64,000 nt of DNA from Clostridiaceae bacterium (GCA_902363735.1 CABJBA010000002.1:248001-312000), one strand, 5' to 3'; counted from the stretch's first letter, positions 26,974-36,474 are shown. Translations and numbers: made by a program. The notes: a model not told the origin generated them from the sequence alone.

Positions 26974-28350
26974 ATGAAGACATTGTTAAAGGGCGGAACC
27001 GTAGTATCGGGAAGCAGAGTCTTTGAGGCAGATGTATTGATGGAGGACGGAAAGATCAAGGCCGTGGAGCAGGGAATCCAGGACCAGGAGGCAGAAGTTA
27101 TCGATGTGTCGGGAAAGCTTTTGTTTCCTGGATTTATTGATGCACACACACATTTTGACTTGCATGTAGCGGGAACTGCGACTGCGGACAACTTTGAGAC
27201 AGGAACAAAGGCGGCTTTGGCAGGCGGAACCACCATGATTATTGATTTCGCTACCCAATACCAAGGAGAAAGTCTTCATGAAGCCCTGGAAAACTGGCAC
27301 AAGAAGTCCGATGGAAATGCTTCCTGTGACTACAGCTTCCATCTGGCAATATCAGACTGGACTCCTTCCATCAGTGAAGAACTGGAATCCATTGTAAAAG
27401 AAGGAGTCACCTCTTTTAAGGTTTATATGACCTATAAGGACATGGTTTTAGATGATAAGAGAATTTATCAGGTATTAAAACGGTTAAAGGAAGTGAACGG
27501 AATTGCAGGAGTCCACTGTGAAAATATGGGTATCATTGAGGCCCTGGTAGAAGAAGAAAAGGCAAAGGGCAACTTTGGAATCAGCGGACATAAGAATAGC
27601 AGGCCGGCAGAAGTGGAAGCTGAGGCTATCAGCAGATTGTTAAAGATTGCTGATCTGGTGAAAACGCCTGTTATTGTAGTTCATTTAAGCTCAGGTGCTG
27701 GATATCAGGAAGTCAAATACGCCAGAGAACGGGGCCAGGAGGTCTACCTGGAAACCTGCCCTCAGTATCTGCTGATGGATGAAAGCCTTTATGACCTTCC
27801 TGGTTTTGAAGGCAGCAAATATGTGATTTCTCCTACCATCAAAAAGACTACGGACAGTACCAGACTTTGGAATGCCTTAAGAAAGGATAATATCCAGACC
27901 ATAGCAACAGACCACTGCAGCTTTACCACCAGCCAGAAGGCGGCAGGAAAAGAGGACTTTACCAAGATTCCAAACGGAATGCCGGGAGTGGAATCACGCC
28001 CTGCCCTGATGTACAGCTTGGGAGTATTGGAGCATGATTTGAAGCTGGAGCAGTTTTGCCGTCTGCTTTCTGAAAATGCTGCAAAGCTTTACGGTGTTTA
28101 TCCTCAAAAGGGTGCAATTGCTCCCGGAAGTGACGGGGATATTGTAGTATGGAATCCTGAGACTCAGTGGACCATGTCTGTAGAAAACCAGGTGGCAAAT
28201 GTGGATTACTGCCCCTTTGAGGGAACTGAGGTGAAGGGCAAAGCAGAACTTGTATTTTTGAAAGGCTGTCTGGCTGCGGAAAACGGCAAGGTGGTTCTGG
28301 AAAAGACCGGAGAGTTTGTTCCCAGAAAACCTCATATGGAGTTGTATTGA
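26974..28350 (+). CDS. hydA: Dihydropyrimidinase/hydantoinase-type amidohydrolase
   Basis: 458 residues of the cyclic amidohydrolase family (E. coli hyuA homologue type). Metal ligands are His58 and His60 in DAHTHFD. The bridging carboxylated lysine is Lys149 in SFKVYMTYKD. HCEN, VHLSSG and ATDHCSF supply the other ligands. It hydrolyses a cyclic amide ring (dihydropyrimidine, hydantoin or a purine-derived ring). AGGTG upstream selects ATG 26974 over GTG 26968. It overlaps yqeC by one base (TGATG), so cofactor genes are translationally coupled to the catabolic set. Confidence 0.93.
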   Translation: MKTLLKGGTVVSGSRVFEADVLMEDGKIKAVEQGIQDQEAEVIDVSGKLLFPGFIDAHTHFDLHVAGTATADNFETGTKAALAGGTTMIIDFATQYQGESLHEALENWHKKSDGNASCDYSFHLAISDWTPSISEELESIVKEGVTSFKVYMTYKDMVLDDKRIYQVLKRLKEVNGIAGVHCENMGIIEALVEEEKAKGNFGISGHKNSRPAEVEAEAISRLLKIADLVKTPVIVVHLSSGAGYQEVKYARERGQEVYLETCPQYLLMDESLYDLPGFEGSKYVISPTIKKTTDSTRLWNALRKDNIQTIATDHCSFTTSQKAAGKEDFTKIPNGMPGVESRPALMYSLGVLEHDLKLEQFCRLLSENAAKLYGVYPQKGAIAPGSDGDIVVWNPETQWTMSVENQVANVDYCPFEGTEVKGKAELVFLKGCLAAENGKVVLEKTGEFVPRKPHMELY

Positions 28351-29501
28351 TGAAATTAAAGTGGGCCTATGGCTGCGAAGTCCGGAATGGAAATCCGGTG
28401 ATGATCAGGAAAAGTTCCTTGTGGGAAGCCTTAGGGCTTCCCTGGATGGGGGAGGCTCCTCTGGGGGGGATGATAATCGCTTTTGCAGGCGGGGGCGGGA
28501 AGACCACTACTATGTTTCGTCTGGCTGATGAACTGGCAGAACAGGGAAAAAGGGTGATCGTGACCACCAGCACCAGGATTCGGAGGCCGGAAAACCGTCT
28601 GGTTGCGGAAGCGGAGACAGCGTCAGCAGTCAGAGATTTTATAGAAGCCCATGAAGCGTTGTTTTCTGCGGGAAGAGGACAGGTTCTGGTCACAGGCATG
28701 TCGGGCCCGGATGGAAAATTCCGTGGTATGGACCATACAGAGATGGAAAAGCTTGCAAACCTTGGAGATGTGCTTCTGGTAGAGGCAGACGGAGCAAAAA
28801 TGCTGCCTTTAAAAATACCAAGAGAAGGAGAGCCGGTTCTTCTAAAAGGAACTCATGCAGTGATCGGCTGCTGCGGCCTGGACTGCCTTGGCCGCACCTG
28901 GGAGGAAACATGTTTTCGGCATGAACTTACGGACCGGGTGTTTGACCGGGAAAAAGGTTCTGTCATCACTCCTGAACATGCTGCCCGGATTCTTACCAGT
29001 GATCAGGGAACCAGAAAGGGAGCCGGAAATATAGAATACCGGATTCTTTTAAATAAAGCTGATAATGAAGAAAGGCTTTCTGCGGGAGCAGAGGTTTTAA
29101 AAGCTCTGGGAGAAGAGTGGGCCGGCCACTGTGTCATAACCGGTTATCTGGAGGAAGAAAAAGAGAAAAGACTTCAGTACCATCTGCGAATCCGTCTGTT
29201 TTATGAAGAGCGGAATTTTGGACCTGGTGTATCGGGCCTGATGGCACTTGTGAGGGAGAGAGGGTCTTTGTCTGCCGCCTGCCAGGAGATGCACATGGCT
29301 TATTCTAAAGCATGGAAGATTATTCATAAGGCGGAAGAGGATTTGGGATTCCAGCTGATGGAAGGAAGAAGAGGGGGAGAGTACGGAGGGGCTACTGTTC
29401 TGACTGAAAAGGGTGAAGTCTTTCTGGATCAATATCTGGCTTTTGTAGAAGAAGTGGACATTTTTGCTGAAAAAGTGTTTCACAAATACTTTACAATGTG
29501 A
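28350..29501 (+). CDS. yqeC: YqeC-type selenium-dependent hydroxylase accessory protein fused to a ModE-like HTH
   Basis: 383 residues. The N-terminal part is YqeC: P-loop FAGGGGKTTT (45-54), TSTRIRRPE, LLVEADGAKMLPLK, and HRxELTDRVF-like segment. YqeC is about 250 aa alone; here the last ~100 residues are a ModE N-terminal-type winged helix (LMALVRERGSLSAACQEM, YSKAWKIIHKAEEDLGF, TVLTEKGEVFLDQY). YqeC with YqeB is linked to selenium-dependent molybdenum hydroxylase maturation; its chemistry is unknown. The HTH suggests that it also binds DNA, making a maturation factor that reports to transcription. A promoter and a perfect dyad lie just downstream (29499-29558). No molybdate-binding (TOBE) domain is seen. 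Confidence 0.9.
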   Translation: MKLKWAYGCEVRNGNPVMIRKSSLWEALGLPWMGEAPLGGMIIAFAGGGGKTTTMFRLADELAEQGKRVIVTTSTRIRRPENRLVAEAETASAVRDFIEAHEALFSAGRGQVLVTGMSGPDGKFRGMDHTEMEKLANLGDVLLVEADGAKMLPLKIPREGEPVLLKGTHAVIGCCGLDCLGRTWEETCFRHELTDRVFDREKGSVITPEHAARILTSDQGTRKGAGNIEYRILLNKADNEERLSAGAEVLKALGEEWAGHCVITGYLEEEKEKRLQYHLRIRLFYEERNFGPGVSGLMALVRERGSLSAACQEMHMAYSKAWKIIHKAEEDLGFQLMEGRRGGEYGGATVLTEKGEVFLDQYLAFVEEVDIFAEKVFHKYFTM

Positions 29502-29507
29502 TATAAT
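29478..29507 (+). promoter_or_regulatory. Promoter of the molybdopterin/molybdate operon
   Basis: A perfect extended -10, TGATATAAT (29499-29507), with TTTCAC (29478-29483) 18 nt upstream overlapping the 3' end of yqeC. A CAACA-ATAA-TGTTG stem with seven Ts (29508-29528) overlaps the expected start site; it is AU-rich and only 5 bp, so weak as a terminator of yqeC. Confidence 0.6.
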
Positions 29508-29534
29508 CAACAATAATGTTGTTTTTTTGAAGAT

Positions 29535-29558
29535 GGATATTCTTACTTGAGAATATCC
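29535..29558 (+). promoter_or_regulatory. Perfect 9-6-9 dyad downstream of the molybdopterin-operon promoter
   Basis: GGATATTCT-TACTTG-AGAATATCC. It lies about 20-45 nt past the predicted start site, where it can be an operator or a leader hairpin. Its half-site AGAATAT recurs near ygfK. The ModE-like HTH encoded just upstream is a candidate binder; this is inference. Confidence 0.5.
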
Positions 29559-29630
29559 CTGAAAGAATCATAACCTCAACCTGGGTAATAATAGATACAA
29601 TTGATTTGAAATAACGAAAGGACAGGAATC

Positions 29631-30665
29631 ATGAAGAAAATAAAAACAGTGGATGCGGTGGGACAAGTTCTCTGCCATGACATGACACAGATTATTCCGG
29701 GTGTTACAAAAGATGCCAGGTTTCGGAAAGGCCATGTGGTAGCAGAAGAAGATGTCCCGGTGCTGCTGTCTATGGGGAAAGAACATATTTTTGTGTGGGA
29801 AAAGGATGAATCCCTGTACCACGAGGATGAAGCCGCTGAGATCCTTTGCAGCATGTGTATCAATGACCACATGGACCGCGGCGGTGTTAAGGAAGGAAAG
29901 ATAGAACTGAAATCAACGGTCCGGGGATTATTGAAAATAGATACCGGACTTCTGGATAAAATAAATAGTATGGAAAACATGATGATTGCTTCCAGACATC
30001 CCAACACTCCGGTAGAGCCTGGGGACAAGCTGTGCGGAACGAGAATCATACCTCTTGTCATAGAAAAACAAAAGATGGAAGAGGTCAAAGAGGTATGCGG
30101 CGGTAAAAAGATATTTACCATACTGCCCTATAAGGAAAAGAAGATCGGAATTGTGACCACAGGTAGTGAAGTGTTTCACGGAAGAATCAAGGATGCCTTT
30201 GGACCGGTGCTGGTGAAAAAAGTCAAGGAATACGGCGGAGAGGCCATGGGACAGATCATTACCGACGATAAGACGGAGGATACCACAAAGGCGATTCTGG
30301 ACTTTATTGAACAGGGAGCCGATATGGTGCTGGTCAGCGGAGGAATGAGCGTGGACCCGGATGACAAGACCCCTCTTGCCATTCGGAATACCGGGGCTGA
30401 GATCATTTCCTATGGCGCGCCTGTTCTTCCCGGAGCCATGTTTTTGCTCTCTTACTATGAAAAGGACGGAAAACGGATTCCGGTGGCTGGGCTTCCGGGA
30501 TGTGTCATGTATTCCAAAAAGACTATTTTTGACTTACTTCTTCCAAGGCTGATGTCTGATGATCCGGTGACAAAGGAAGATTTGGTTAAGCTGGGAAAAG
30601 GCGGTCTTTGTCTTTCCTGTGATATATGTACCTATCCCAACTGTGGATTTGGAAAGGGCTGGTAA
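29631..30665 (+). CDS. MoeA-like molybdopterin-binding protein with C-terminal cysteine motif
   Basis: 344 residues with the MoaB/MogA/MoeA-type MPT-binding domain: [10 protein letters not shown] (about 179-188), [12 protein letters not shown] (about 238), and [12 protein letters not shown] followed by GLPGCVMY. It is shorter than MoeA and lacks the full MoeA N-terminal domains. The last 18 residues carry [12 protein letters not shown], a compact four-cysteine motif unusual for MoeA. The protein probably acts in molybdate insertion or MPT handling for the selenium-dependent hydroxylase. RBS AAAGGAC precedes ATG 29631. It is the first gene of the operon running to 37084. Confidence 0.85.
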   Translation: MKKIKTVDAVGQVLCHDMTQIIPGVTKDARFRKGHVVAEEDVPVLLSMGKEHIFVWEKDESLYHEDEAAEILCSMCINDHMDRGGVKEGKIELKSTVRGLLKIDTGLLDKINSMENMMIASRHPNTPVEPGDKLCGTRIIPLVIEKQKMEEVKEVCGGKKIFTILPYKEKKIGIVTTGSEVFHGRIKDAFGPVLVKKVKEYGGEAMGQIITDDKTEDTTKAILDFIEQGADMVLVSGGMSVDPDDKTPLAIRNTGAEIISYGAPVLPGAMFLLSYYEKDGKRIPVAGLPGCVMYSKKTIFDLLLPRLMSDDPVTKEDLVKLGKGGLCLSCDICTYPNCGFGKGW

Positions 30666-30666
30666 T

Positions 30667-31167
30667 ATGAGCGGATTAACACATTTTGATGAAAAGGGTA
30701 ATGCCCGCATGGTGGATGTGGGAGATAAGGCGGAGACAGACAGGATCGCCGTTGCCCATGGAATGATCTATGTAAATGAAGAGGTCTTTGAGGCCATTAA
30801 AAATAAGACGGCAAAAAAGGGAGATGTGCTGGGAGTGGCCAGAGTGGCTGGTATCATGGGGGCAAAAAGAACCTTTGAACTGATTCCTTTATGCCATTTG
30901 CTGATGCTGACAAAGTGCAACCTGGATTTTGTCCTTCATGAAGAAAAAAGGGCCGTGGAAGCCATATGTACGGTGAAGACTCAGGGAAAGACCGGAGTGG
31001 AGATGGAAGCATTAACAGGGGTTAATATGGGGCTTTTGACCATATATGACATGTGTAAGGCAATGGACCGGGGGATGGTCATTGACGGAGTCTGTCTTTT
31101 GAAAAAGGACGGGGGAAAGAGCGGCCTTTATGAAAGAGAGCCAGGGGATCAAAGGAGCGGCCTATGA
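30667..31167 (+). CDS. moaC: Cyclic pyranopterin monophosphate synthase (MoaC)
   Basis: 166 residues. Second step of precursor Z formation, using the MoaA product. Motifs: [17 protein letters not shown], then the active-site segment [12 protein letters not shown] and the C-terminal [19 protein letters not shown]. The ATG at 30667 is two bases after the previous stop; the upstream frame start at 30619 overlaps the preceding gene. It ends in an ATGA overlap with moaA. Confidence 0.96.
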   Translation: MSGLTHFDEKGNARMVDVGDKAETDRIAVAHGMIYVNEEVFEAIKNKTAKKGDVLGVARVAGIMGAKRTFELIPLCHLLMLTKCNLDFVLHEEKRAVEAICTVKTQGKTGVEMEALTGVNMGLLTIYDMCKAMDRGMVIDGVCLLKKDGGKSGLYEREPGDQRSGL

Positions 31168-32132
31168 TCGATTGTTTAAACAGAACCATTGATTATATCA
31201 GAATATCTGTTACAGACCGGTGTAATTTACGGTGCGTCTATTGTATGCCTGAAGAAGGGGTAATGCCCATGGATCATGAAGATATCCTGTCCTATCAGGA
31301 AATCGTAAGGATCTGTGAAGCAGGAGCCCGTCTTGGAATCCGCAAGGTAAAGATAACAGGCGGAGAGCCTTTGGTAAGAAAAGACATTGAAAAGTTAATC
31401 GGACAGCTTTCCCAGATTCCCGGAATTGATGATATTACCATGACAACAAATGGATGTCTCTTAAAGGAAAAGGGAGCTGCTCTTAAGGCAGCCGGAGTTT
31501 CTTCTATTAATGTGAGTCTGGATACCTTGGATCCGGAACGGTTTGCTAAAATCACCAGAAGAGATTGTTTTCAGACTGTGATAGAGGGCATTGAGGCCGC
31601 TAAAGCTCTTGGTATAAACGTTAAGGTAAATTGTGCGGTTATGGAAGAACTGACAAAAGAAGAAGTTCTGGACTTTTCCCGCTTTTCCATGGAACAGGAA
31701 ATTCCTGTACGGTTTATCGAGATAATGCCTATTGGACAGGGAGCCAATTACAAGGCTATGAACAATGACGATCTGGCTGGGATTTTATCAGCTTCTTACG
31801 GGGAGCTGACGGAAAGCAGCCGGATTATGGGAAATGGCCCGGCTATTTATTATACATGGGGAGACGGCAGGGGAAGCATTGGCTTTATCAGTGCTGTCAA
31901 TCACAAATTCTGCGGCACCTGCAATAGGGTGAGACTGACTTCAGACGGCTTTTTAAAACTCTGTCTGGACAGTCCGGCAGGAGTAGACTTAAAAGGTCCT
32001 ATGAGGGCAGGGATTTCTCAGGAGGAGCTGTTTCATCTGATGGAACACACCATCTGGAATAAACCGGAAAGCCATCATTTTGAGAAAGAACATAAAAAGA
32101 CAGATTTAAACATGAATCAGATAGGAGGATAA
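31164..32132 (+). CDS. moaA: GTP 3',8-cyclase (MoaA)
   Basis: 322-residue radical SAM enzyme that starts molybdenum cofactor synthesis from GTP. The SAM cluster is Cys20, Cys24 and Cys27 in [11 protein letters not shown]. The second, GTP-binding 4Fe-4S cluster uses [11 protein letters not shown] and a third cysteine in [18 protein letters not shown] is the usual SAM-binding segment. It ends in the conserved C-terminal double glycine (QIGG) needed for activity. Translationally coupled to moaC. Confidence 0.97.
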   Translation: MIDCLNRTIDYIRISVTDRCNLRCVYCMPEEGVMPMDHEDILSYQEIVRICEAGARLGIRKVKITGGEPLVRKDIEKLIGQLSQIPGIDDITMTTNGCLLKEKGAALKAAGVSSINVSLDTLDPERFAKITRRDCFQTVIEGIEAAKALGINVKVNCAVMEELTKEEVLDFSRFSMEQEIPVRFIEIMPIGQGANYKAMNNDDLAGILSASYGELTESSRIMGNGPAIYYTWGDGRGSIGFISAVNHKFCGTCNRVRLTSDGFLKLCLDSPAGVDLKGPMRAGISQEELFHLMEHTIWNKPESHHFEKEHKKTDLNMNQIGG

Positions 32133-32136
32133 GCAG

Positions 32137-32580
32137 ATGGGAGAAGTAATGGCTGTCTGTATCAGCGAAAAAAAGGGAACCCAGAAGGTAAGAGTTGACC
32201 AGGGGGTTTTTATAGAAGAACACGGCATCGAAGGAGATGCCCATGCAGGTAAATGGCATCGGCAGGTAAGCCTTTTGTCTTTTGATACTATTGAGGCCTT
32301 CAAGGCCAAGGGAGCGGAAATAGGAGACGGAGCTTTTGGGGAAAATGTCATTGTAGCAGGTATTGATCTGATTCACCTTCCGGTGGGTACCAGATTAATC
32401 TGCAAGGATGTTCTTTTGGAAGTGACCCAGATTGGAAAGGAATGTCACAGCCATTGTGAAATCTATCATAAAATGGGAGAGTGTATTATGCCCACAAATG
32501 GTATTTTTGCAAGGGTGCTTCATGGAGGACATATGAAGAAAGGAGATGAGATCACCATATGTACAGGGCAGGAATCGTAA
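32137..32580 (+). CDS. MOSC-domain protein
   Basis: 147 residues of the MOSC family, the C-terminal domain of Moco sulfurases. GIEGDAHAGKWHRQVSLL, GAFGENVIV and LEVTQIGKECHSHC are characteristic; the cysteine in KECH is the conserved sulfur-carrying candidate. Stand-alone MOSC proteins are often beside moaA/mogA in clostridia. A role in putting sulfur or selenium on the molybdenum centre is plausible but unproven. It overlaps mogA by 22 nt. Confidence 0.9.
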   Translation: MGEVMAVCISEKKGTQKVRVDQGVFIEEHGIEGDAHAGKWHRQVSLLSFDTIEAFKAKGAEIGDGAFGENVIVAGIDLIHLPVGTRLICKDVLLEVTQIGKECHSHCEIYHKMGECIMPTNGIFARVLHGGHMKKGDEITICTGQES

Positions 32581-33050
32581 CCTTAAGTGATAAAGGAGCT
32601 GCCGGAGAGCGGGAAGATTTAAGCGGGGCAGTTATAAGAGAAATACTGGAACAGGCAGGCTTTGAAGTGGTTAGCTACAGACTTCTGGCCGATGAAGGAG
32701 AAGACTTAAAGGCAGAGCTTGTGCGCTTAAGTGATGAAGTAACATGTGATCTGGTGCTGACCACGGGAGGAACAGGCTTTTCCCCCAGGGATATAACCCC
32801 GGAAGCAACACTTTCCATAGCGGATCGGAATGCTCCTGGAATTGCAGAAGCCATACGGGCCTACAGCCTGACAGTGACCAAACGGGCCATGTTAAGCCGC
32901 GGGGCCAGTGTCATACGCAAATCCACTCTGATCATCAATCTGCCAGGAAGCCCTAAAGCGGTTAGGGAAAGCCTGGAGTACATTTTGGATACCCTCTCTC
33001 ATGGTCTGGAAATTCTGTCAGGCAAGGGCGGAGAATGTGCCAGAAAATAA
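32559..33050 (+). CDS. mogA: Molybdopterin adenylyltransferase-type protein (MogA/MoaB)
   Basis: 163 residues. Adenylates molybdopterin before metal insertion. Motifs: GIVTLSDKGAAGEREDLSG, LVLTTGGTGFSPRDITPEAT (MPT-binding), and LIINLPGSPKAVRESLE. The start overlaps the MOSC gene, and the nearest GGAG is ~15 nt upstream, so it likely relies on translational coupling. MogA versus MoaB cannot be told apart confidently by eye. Confidence 0.93.
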   Translation: MYRAGIVTLSDKGAAGEREDLSGAVIREILEQAGFEVVSYRLLADEGEDLKAELVRLSDEVTCDLVLTTGGTGFSPRDITPEATLSIADRNAPGIAEAIRAYSLTVTKRAMLSRGASVIRKSTLIINLPGSPKAVRESLEYILDTLSHGLEILSGKGGECARK

Positions 33051-33070
33051 AATTAAAGTAAGGAACTGGA

Positions 33071-33871
33071 ATGAAAGTATTGATAAAAGGAGCCGGTGAC
33101 TTGGCAAGCGGTATTGGCTGCCGCCTGCATCGTTGCGGTTTTGAACTGCTGATGACAGATATTGCCGTACCTACCACCGTGAGAAGAACGGTAGCCTTTT
33201 CCAGGGCAGTTTATGAGGGGCAGGCTGCGGTAGAGGAGATTACCGGAGTATTGTGCCGCAACACGGAGGAAATCCGGGAAGCGGCTGCAAGAGACCAGGT
33301 AGCAGTTATGGTGGATGAAGAGTGCAGAATCCGGGACATTTGGAAGCCGGAAGTGGTGGTGGATGCCATCATTGCCAAGACAAATATAGGAACCAGAATC
33401 ACCGATGGAGATATCGTTATAGGGGTTGGTCCCGGGTTTACTGCAGGTGCTGACTGTCATGTGGTGGTGGAAACAAAAAGAGGCCACAACCTTGGCCGAT
33501 GCATCTGGGAGGGAAGCGCTGTACCCAATACAGGAGTGCCCGGCATGATCGGAGGCTATGACAAGGAACGGATCATCCGCGCTGTCTCTGACGGGATGTT
33601 TAAAGGAACCGTATCCATTGGCGATGTGGTAGAAAAAGGGACCGTTGTCGGATATTCCGGTGGAGATCCCATATATGCCCAGATCGGAGGGGTGGTAAGA
33701 GGCCTGCTTCAGGATGGGGTGTATGTAGTGAATGGAATGAAATCGGGGGACATTGACCCAAGAGGAAATGTGGATCATTGTTTTTCGGTGTCAGATAAAG
33801 CTGCCTCCATAGGCGGCGGCGTATTAGAGGCAATATTAAGCCTGAAGAGAAAAAGGAGAGAAACGTTATGA
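33071..33871 (+). CDS. yqeB: YqeB/EF2563-family selenium-dependent molybdenum hydroxylase protein
   Basis: 266 residues. Starts with a Rossmann-like glycine motif, VLIKGAGDLASGIGCRL, followed by VVDAIIAKTNIGTRI, VIGVGPGFTAGADCHVVVET and RGHNLGRCIWEGSA. This pattern defines YqeB/EF2563, whose genes co-occur with selD and molybdenum hydroxylases in organisms that use selenium as a cofactor. Exact activity is unknown. AAGGAACTGG precedes ATG 33071; the end overlaps modA by four bases. Confidence 0.93.
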   Translation: MKVLIKGAGDLASGIGCRLHRCGFELLMTDIAVPTTVRRTVAFSRAVYEGQAAVEEITGVLCRNTEEIREAAARDQVAVMVDEECRIRDIWKPEVVVDAIIAKTNIGTRITDGDIVIGVGPGFTAGADCHVVVETKRGHNLGRCIWEGSAVPNTGVPGMIGGYDKERIIRAVSDGMFKGTVSIGDVVEKGTVVGYSGGDPIYAQIGGVVRGLLQDGVYVVNGMKSGDIDPRGNVDHCFSVSDKAASIGGGVLEAILSLKRKRRETL

Positions 33872-34731
33872 AGAAAACAGCAATTACCATGGCATTAATT
33901 GGATTTGCAGCTATGGCTCTGACAGCCTGCGGAGGAGGAAAAGCAGCAGAAACAACTGCAGCTCCTACTACAACTGCAGAAGTGACCACAGAAGCAGCTA
34001 CTGCTGCGGCAGAAACAACAGCAGAGGCAGCAGAGGCACAGACAGTGACCATTGCAGCGGCAGCCAGCCTGGAGAAATCCCTGACTGAAGAACTTATCCC
34101 CATGTTTGAGAAGAAGTTCCCCGGAATTACCATCGAAGGAACCTATGACAGCTCAGGAAAGCTTCAGACCCAGATCGAAGAGGGCGCTCCTGTTGACTTA
34201 TTCTTTTCAGCAGCTACAAAGCAGATGGATGCGCTTAATGAAAAGGGTATGATAGCAGACGGAACCGTAAAGAATCTTCTGGAAAACAAAATTGTATTCA
34301 TCGTTCCTAAGGGCGAGGAAGGCAATTACACAGCTTTTGAAGATATCAAGAATGCAGAAACCATCGCTCTGGGTGATCCCGAAAGCGTTCCTGTAGGACA
34401 GTATTCCAAAGAAGCTCTGACCAACTTAAACCTTTGGGATGAAGTATCTGCAAAGACCAGCTTTGGAACCAATGTAACCGAAGTATTGAACTGGGTGGCA
34501 GAAGGCAGTGCAAAAGCAGGTATTGTTTATGCTACAGATGCAGCACAGAAACCTGATCAGGTAGTTGTTGTGGCAGAAGCACCGGAAGGAAGCGTTAAAA
34601 AGGCTATCTATCCGATCGGAATTATCAAGGACAGCCAGAATCCTGAGGGAGCACAGAAGTTTGCAGAGTTTCTTCAGTCTGATGAAGCCATGGAAGTATT
34701 TGTAAAGAGCGGATTTGCAGCAGCAGAATAA
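33868..34731 (+). CDS. modA: Molybdate ABC transporter substrate-binding lipoprotein (ModA)
   Basis: 287 residues. Lipoprotein signal peptide with lipobox LTAC (Cys21), then an Ala/Thr/Glu-rich low-complexity linker (about 22-55) before the binding domain. VTIAAAASLEKSLTEELIP, GTYDSSGKLQTQIEEGAPVD, and GDPESVPVGQYSKEAL are standard ModA ligand segments. Binds molybdate or tungstate outside the membrane. Start overlaps yqeB (ATGA), so importer and maturation genes form one transcript. Confidence 0.95.
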   Translation: MKKTAITMALIGFAAMALTACGGGKAAETTAAPTTTAEVTTEAATAAAETTAEAAEAQTVTIAAAASLEKSLTEELIPMFEKKFPGITIEGTYDSSGKLQTQIEEGAPVDLFFSAATKQMDALNEKGMIADGTVKNLLENKIVFIVPKGEEGNYTAFEDIKNAETIALGDPESVPVGQYSKEALTNLNLWDEVSAKTSFGTNVTEVLNWVAEGSAKAGIVYATDAAQKPDQVVVVAEAPEGSVKKAIYPIGIIKDSQNPEGAQKFAEFLQSDEAMEVFVKSGFAAAE

Positions 34732-34762
34732 ACTTGATTAAAATTAACAGGAGGCGGAGCCA

Positions 34763-35431
34763 GTGGACATATCTCCAGTTTTGATATCGCTGAAAACATC
34801 AGTGGTATCCATCTTTTTTACATTTTTCCTAGGTATCTGGGCGGCCAAAGGAGTCATCGGACTGAAGTCAGAGCGACTGAAAAACCTGTTGGACGGAATC
34901 CTGACTCTTCCCCTGGTCCTGCCGCCTACGGTGGCAGGATTTTTCCTGCTCTATCTCTTTGGCGTGAAAAGGCCTCTGGGGAAACTGCTGGTCACCCTAT
35001 TTGATTATAAGATTGTATTTACCTGGCAGGCGACGGTTTTAGCGGCAGTATTGATTTCATTTCCTCTTATGTACCGATCTGCCAGAGGAGCTTTTGAGCA
35101 GGTGGATAAAAACGTGCTCCATGCAGCCAGAACATTAGGTGTGTCCGAATGGAACATATTCTGGAGGATTCTCCTTCCCATGGCTCGGCCCGGAATACTA
35201 TCCGGAGGAGTTCTGGCTTTTGCCAGAGGATTGGGAGAGTTTGGAGCCACGGCTATGATTGCCGGAAACATTGCAGGAAAAACCAGGACACTTCCCCTTG
35301 CTATCTATTCTGAGGTGGCTGCCGGCGATATGGGGGAAGCAGGCCGGTATGTGCTGATCATTGTTTCAGTTTCCCTTCTCATTGTAGCAGGCATGAACGC
35401 GGCTGCCGGAAAAGGGGGAAGACAGCTATGA
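34763..35431 (+). CDS. modB: Molybdate ABC transporter permease (ModB)
   Basis: 222 residues with five or so membrane helices. LPLVLPPTVAGFFLLYLFG and the EAA loop AARTLGVSEWNIFWRILLP followed by FARGLGEFGATAMIAGN are diagnostic for ModB. Start is GTG 34763 behind AGGAGGCGG. Overlaps modC by four bases. Confidence 0.95.
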   Translation: MDISPVLISLKTSVVSIFFTFFLGIWAAKGVIGLKSERLKNLLDGILTLPLVLPPTVAGFFLLYLFGVKRPLGKLLVTLFDYKIVFTWQATVLAAVLISFPLMYRSARGAFEQVDKNVLHAARTLGVSEWNIFWRILLPMARPGILSGGVLAFARGLGEFGATAMIAGNIAGKTRTLPLAIYSEVAAGDMGEAGRYVLIIVSVSLLIVAGMNAAAGKGGRQL

Positions 35432-36474
35432 GTTTAAGTGTAAAAATTGTAAAAAAGTTAAAGGACATCACCTTAGATATTGAATTTGAAACAGGAGTAA
35501 GCGGGGGGATCACAGGGATTTTAGGTTCTTCCGGATGCGGAAAGAGCATGACCTTAAAATCTATTGCAGGCATTGTCACCCCTGATGAAGGAAGAATTGT
35601 TTTAAATGACAGAGTACTGTTTGATTCGGAACAGGGAATCAACGTAAAGATCCAGGACAGGGAAATCGGATACCTGTTTCAGAATTATGCTCTTTTTCCC
35701 CATATGACGGTTATGGAAAATATTAAAATGGCAGTAAAGGGAACAAGGGCTGAAAAAAAGGAACTGGCAGAATTTTATCTTCATATGTTTCACATTGAAG
35801 AACTGGCTGCCCATTATCCGGGACGGCTTTCCGGAGGACAGCAGCAAAGGGCTGCCCTGGCAAGAGTCATGGCTTCCAGGCCCTCTGTTCTCATGCTTGA
35901 TGAACCCTTTTCGGCTCTGGATTACAGCTTAAAGGAAATACTTCAGCTGGAGCTTTTGGAGGAGTTAAAGACCTTTGAAGGAGATGTGCTTTTAGTTACC
36001 CACAGCCGGGATGAGATATATCGGTTCTGCAAGTCCATTCATGTGATTAATCAGGGAAATATTACGGCCTCAGGAAGTGTAAAGGGAGTGTTTCAAAATC
36101 CCGGAACAGTATCTGCCGCAAGGCTTACGGGCTGTAAAAATATTGTTACCATAAGATACATAGATTCTCATAAATTTTTTGTACCTGACTGGGATACTGA
36201 GATTTCAGTAAAGAATCAGGAAGTTCCCAAAGATGCTGATCACATTGGAATCAGGGCTCATTATTTGAGAAAAGCTCTGGAAAAAGATGTGGAAAATGTG
36301 GTAGAATGTAAAATAAGACGTTTCTTAGAAGATCCCTTTGAGGTGGCTCTTGTTCTGGAAAATGGAATCTGGTGGAAGATCCCAAATGATGTCTGGGCCT
36401 TAGAGCTAAAGAAGCAGATACCGGACCGGGTAGTGGTTCCGGAAGAGGGAATCTTTTTTTTGAAAGACTTATAA
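35428..36474 (+). CDS. modC: Molybdate ABC transporter ATP-binding protein (ModC)
   Basis: 348 residues. Walker A GSSGCGKSMT (about 34), signature LSGGQQQRAALARV, Walker B VLMLDEPFSALD, and switch histidine in LLVTHSRDEIYRF. The C-terminal ~110 residues (after GCKNIVTI) occupy the regulatory position but look degenerate relative to a standard TOBE/MOP domain. Energises ModAB. Confidence 0.95.
   Translation: MSLSVKIVKKLKDITLDIEFETGVSGGITGILGSSGCGKSMTLKSIAGIVTPDEGRIVLNDRVLFDSEQGINVKIQDREIGYLFQNYALFPHMTVMENIKMAVKGTRAEKKELAEFYLHMFHIEELAAHYPGRLSGGQQQRAALARVMASRPSVLMLDEPFSALDYSLKEILQLELLEELKTFEGDVLLVTHSRDEIYRFCKSIHVINQGNITASGSVKGVFQNPGTVSAARLTGCKNIVTIRYIDSHKFFVPDWDTEISVKNQEVPKDADHIGIRAHYLRKALEKDVENVVECKIRRFLEDPFEVALVLENGIWWKIPNDVWALELKKQIPDRVVVPEEGIFFLKDL

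Noticed and set aside
29508..29528. CAACA/TGTTG stem plus seven Ts as a yqeC terminator
   Set aside because: Only five AU-rich pairs, and it overlaps the start site of a perfect extended -10 promoter.
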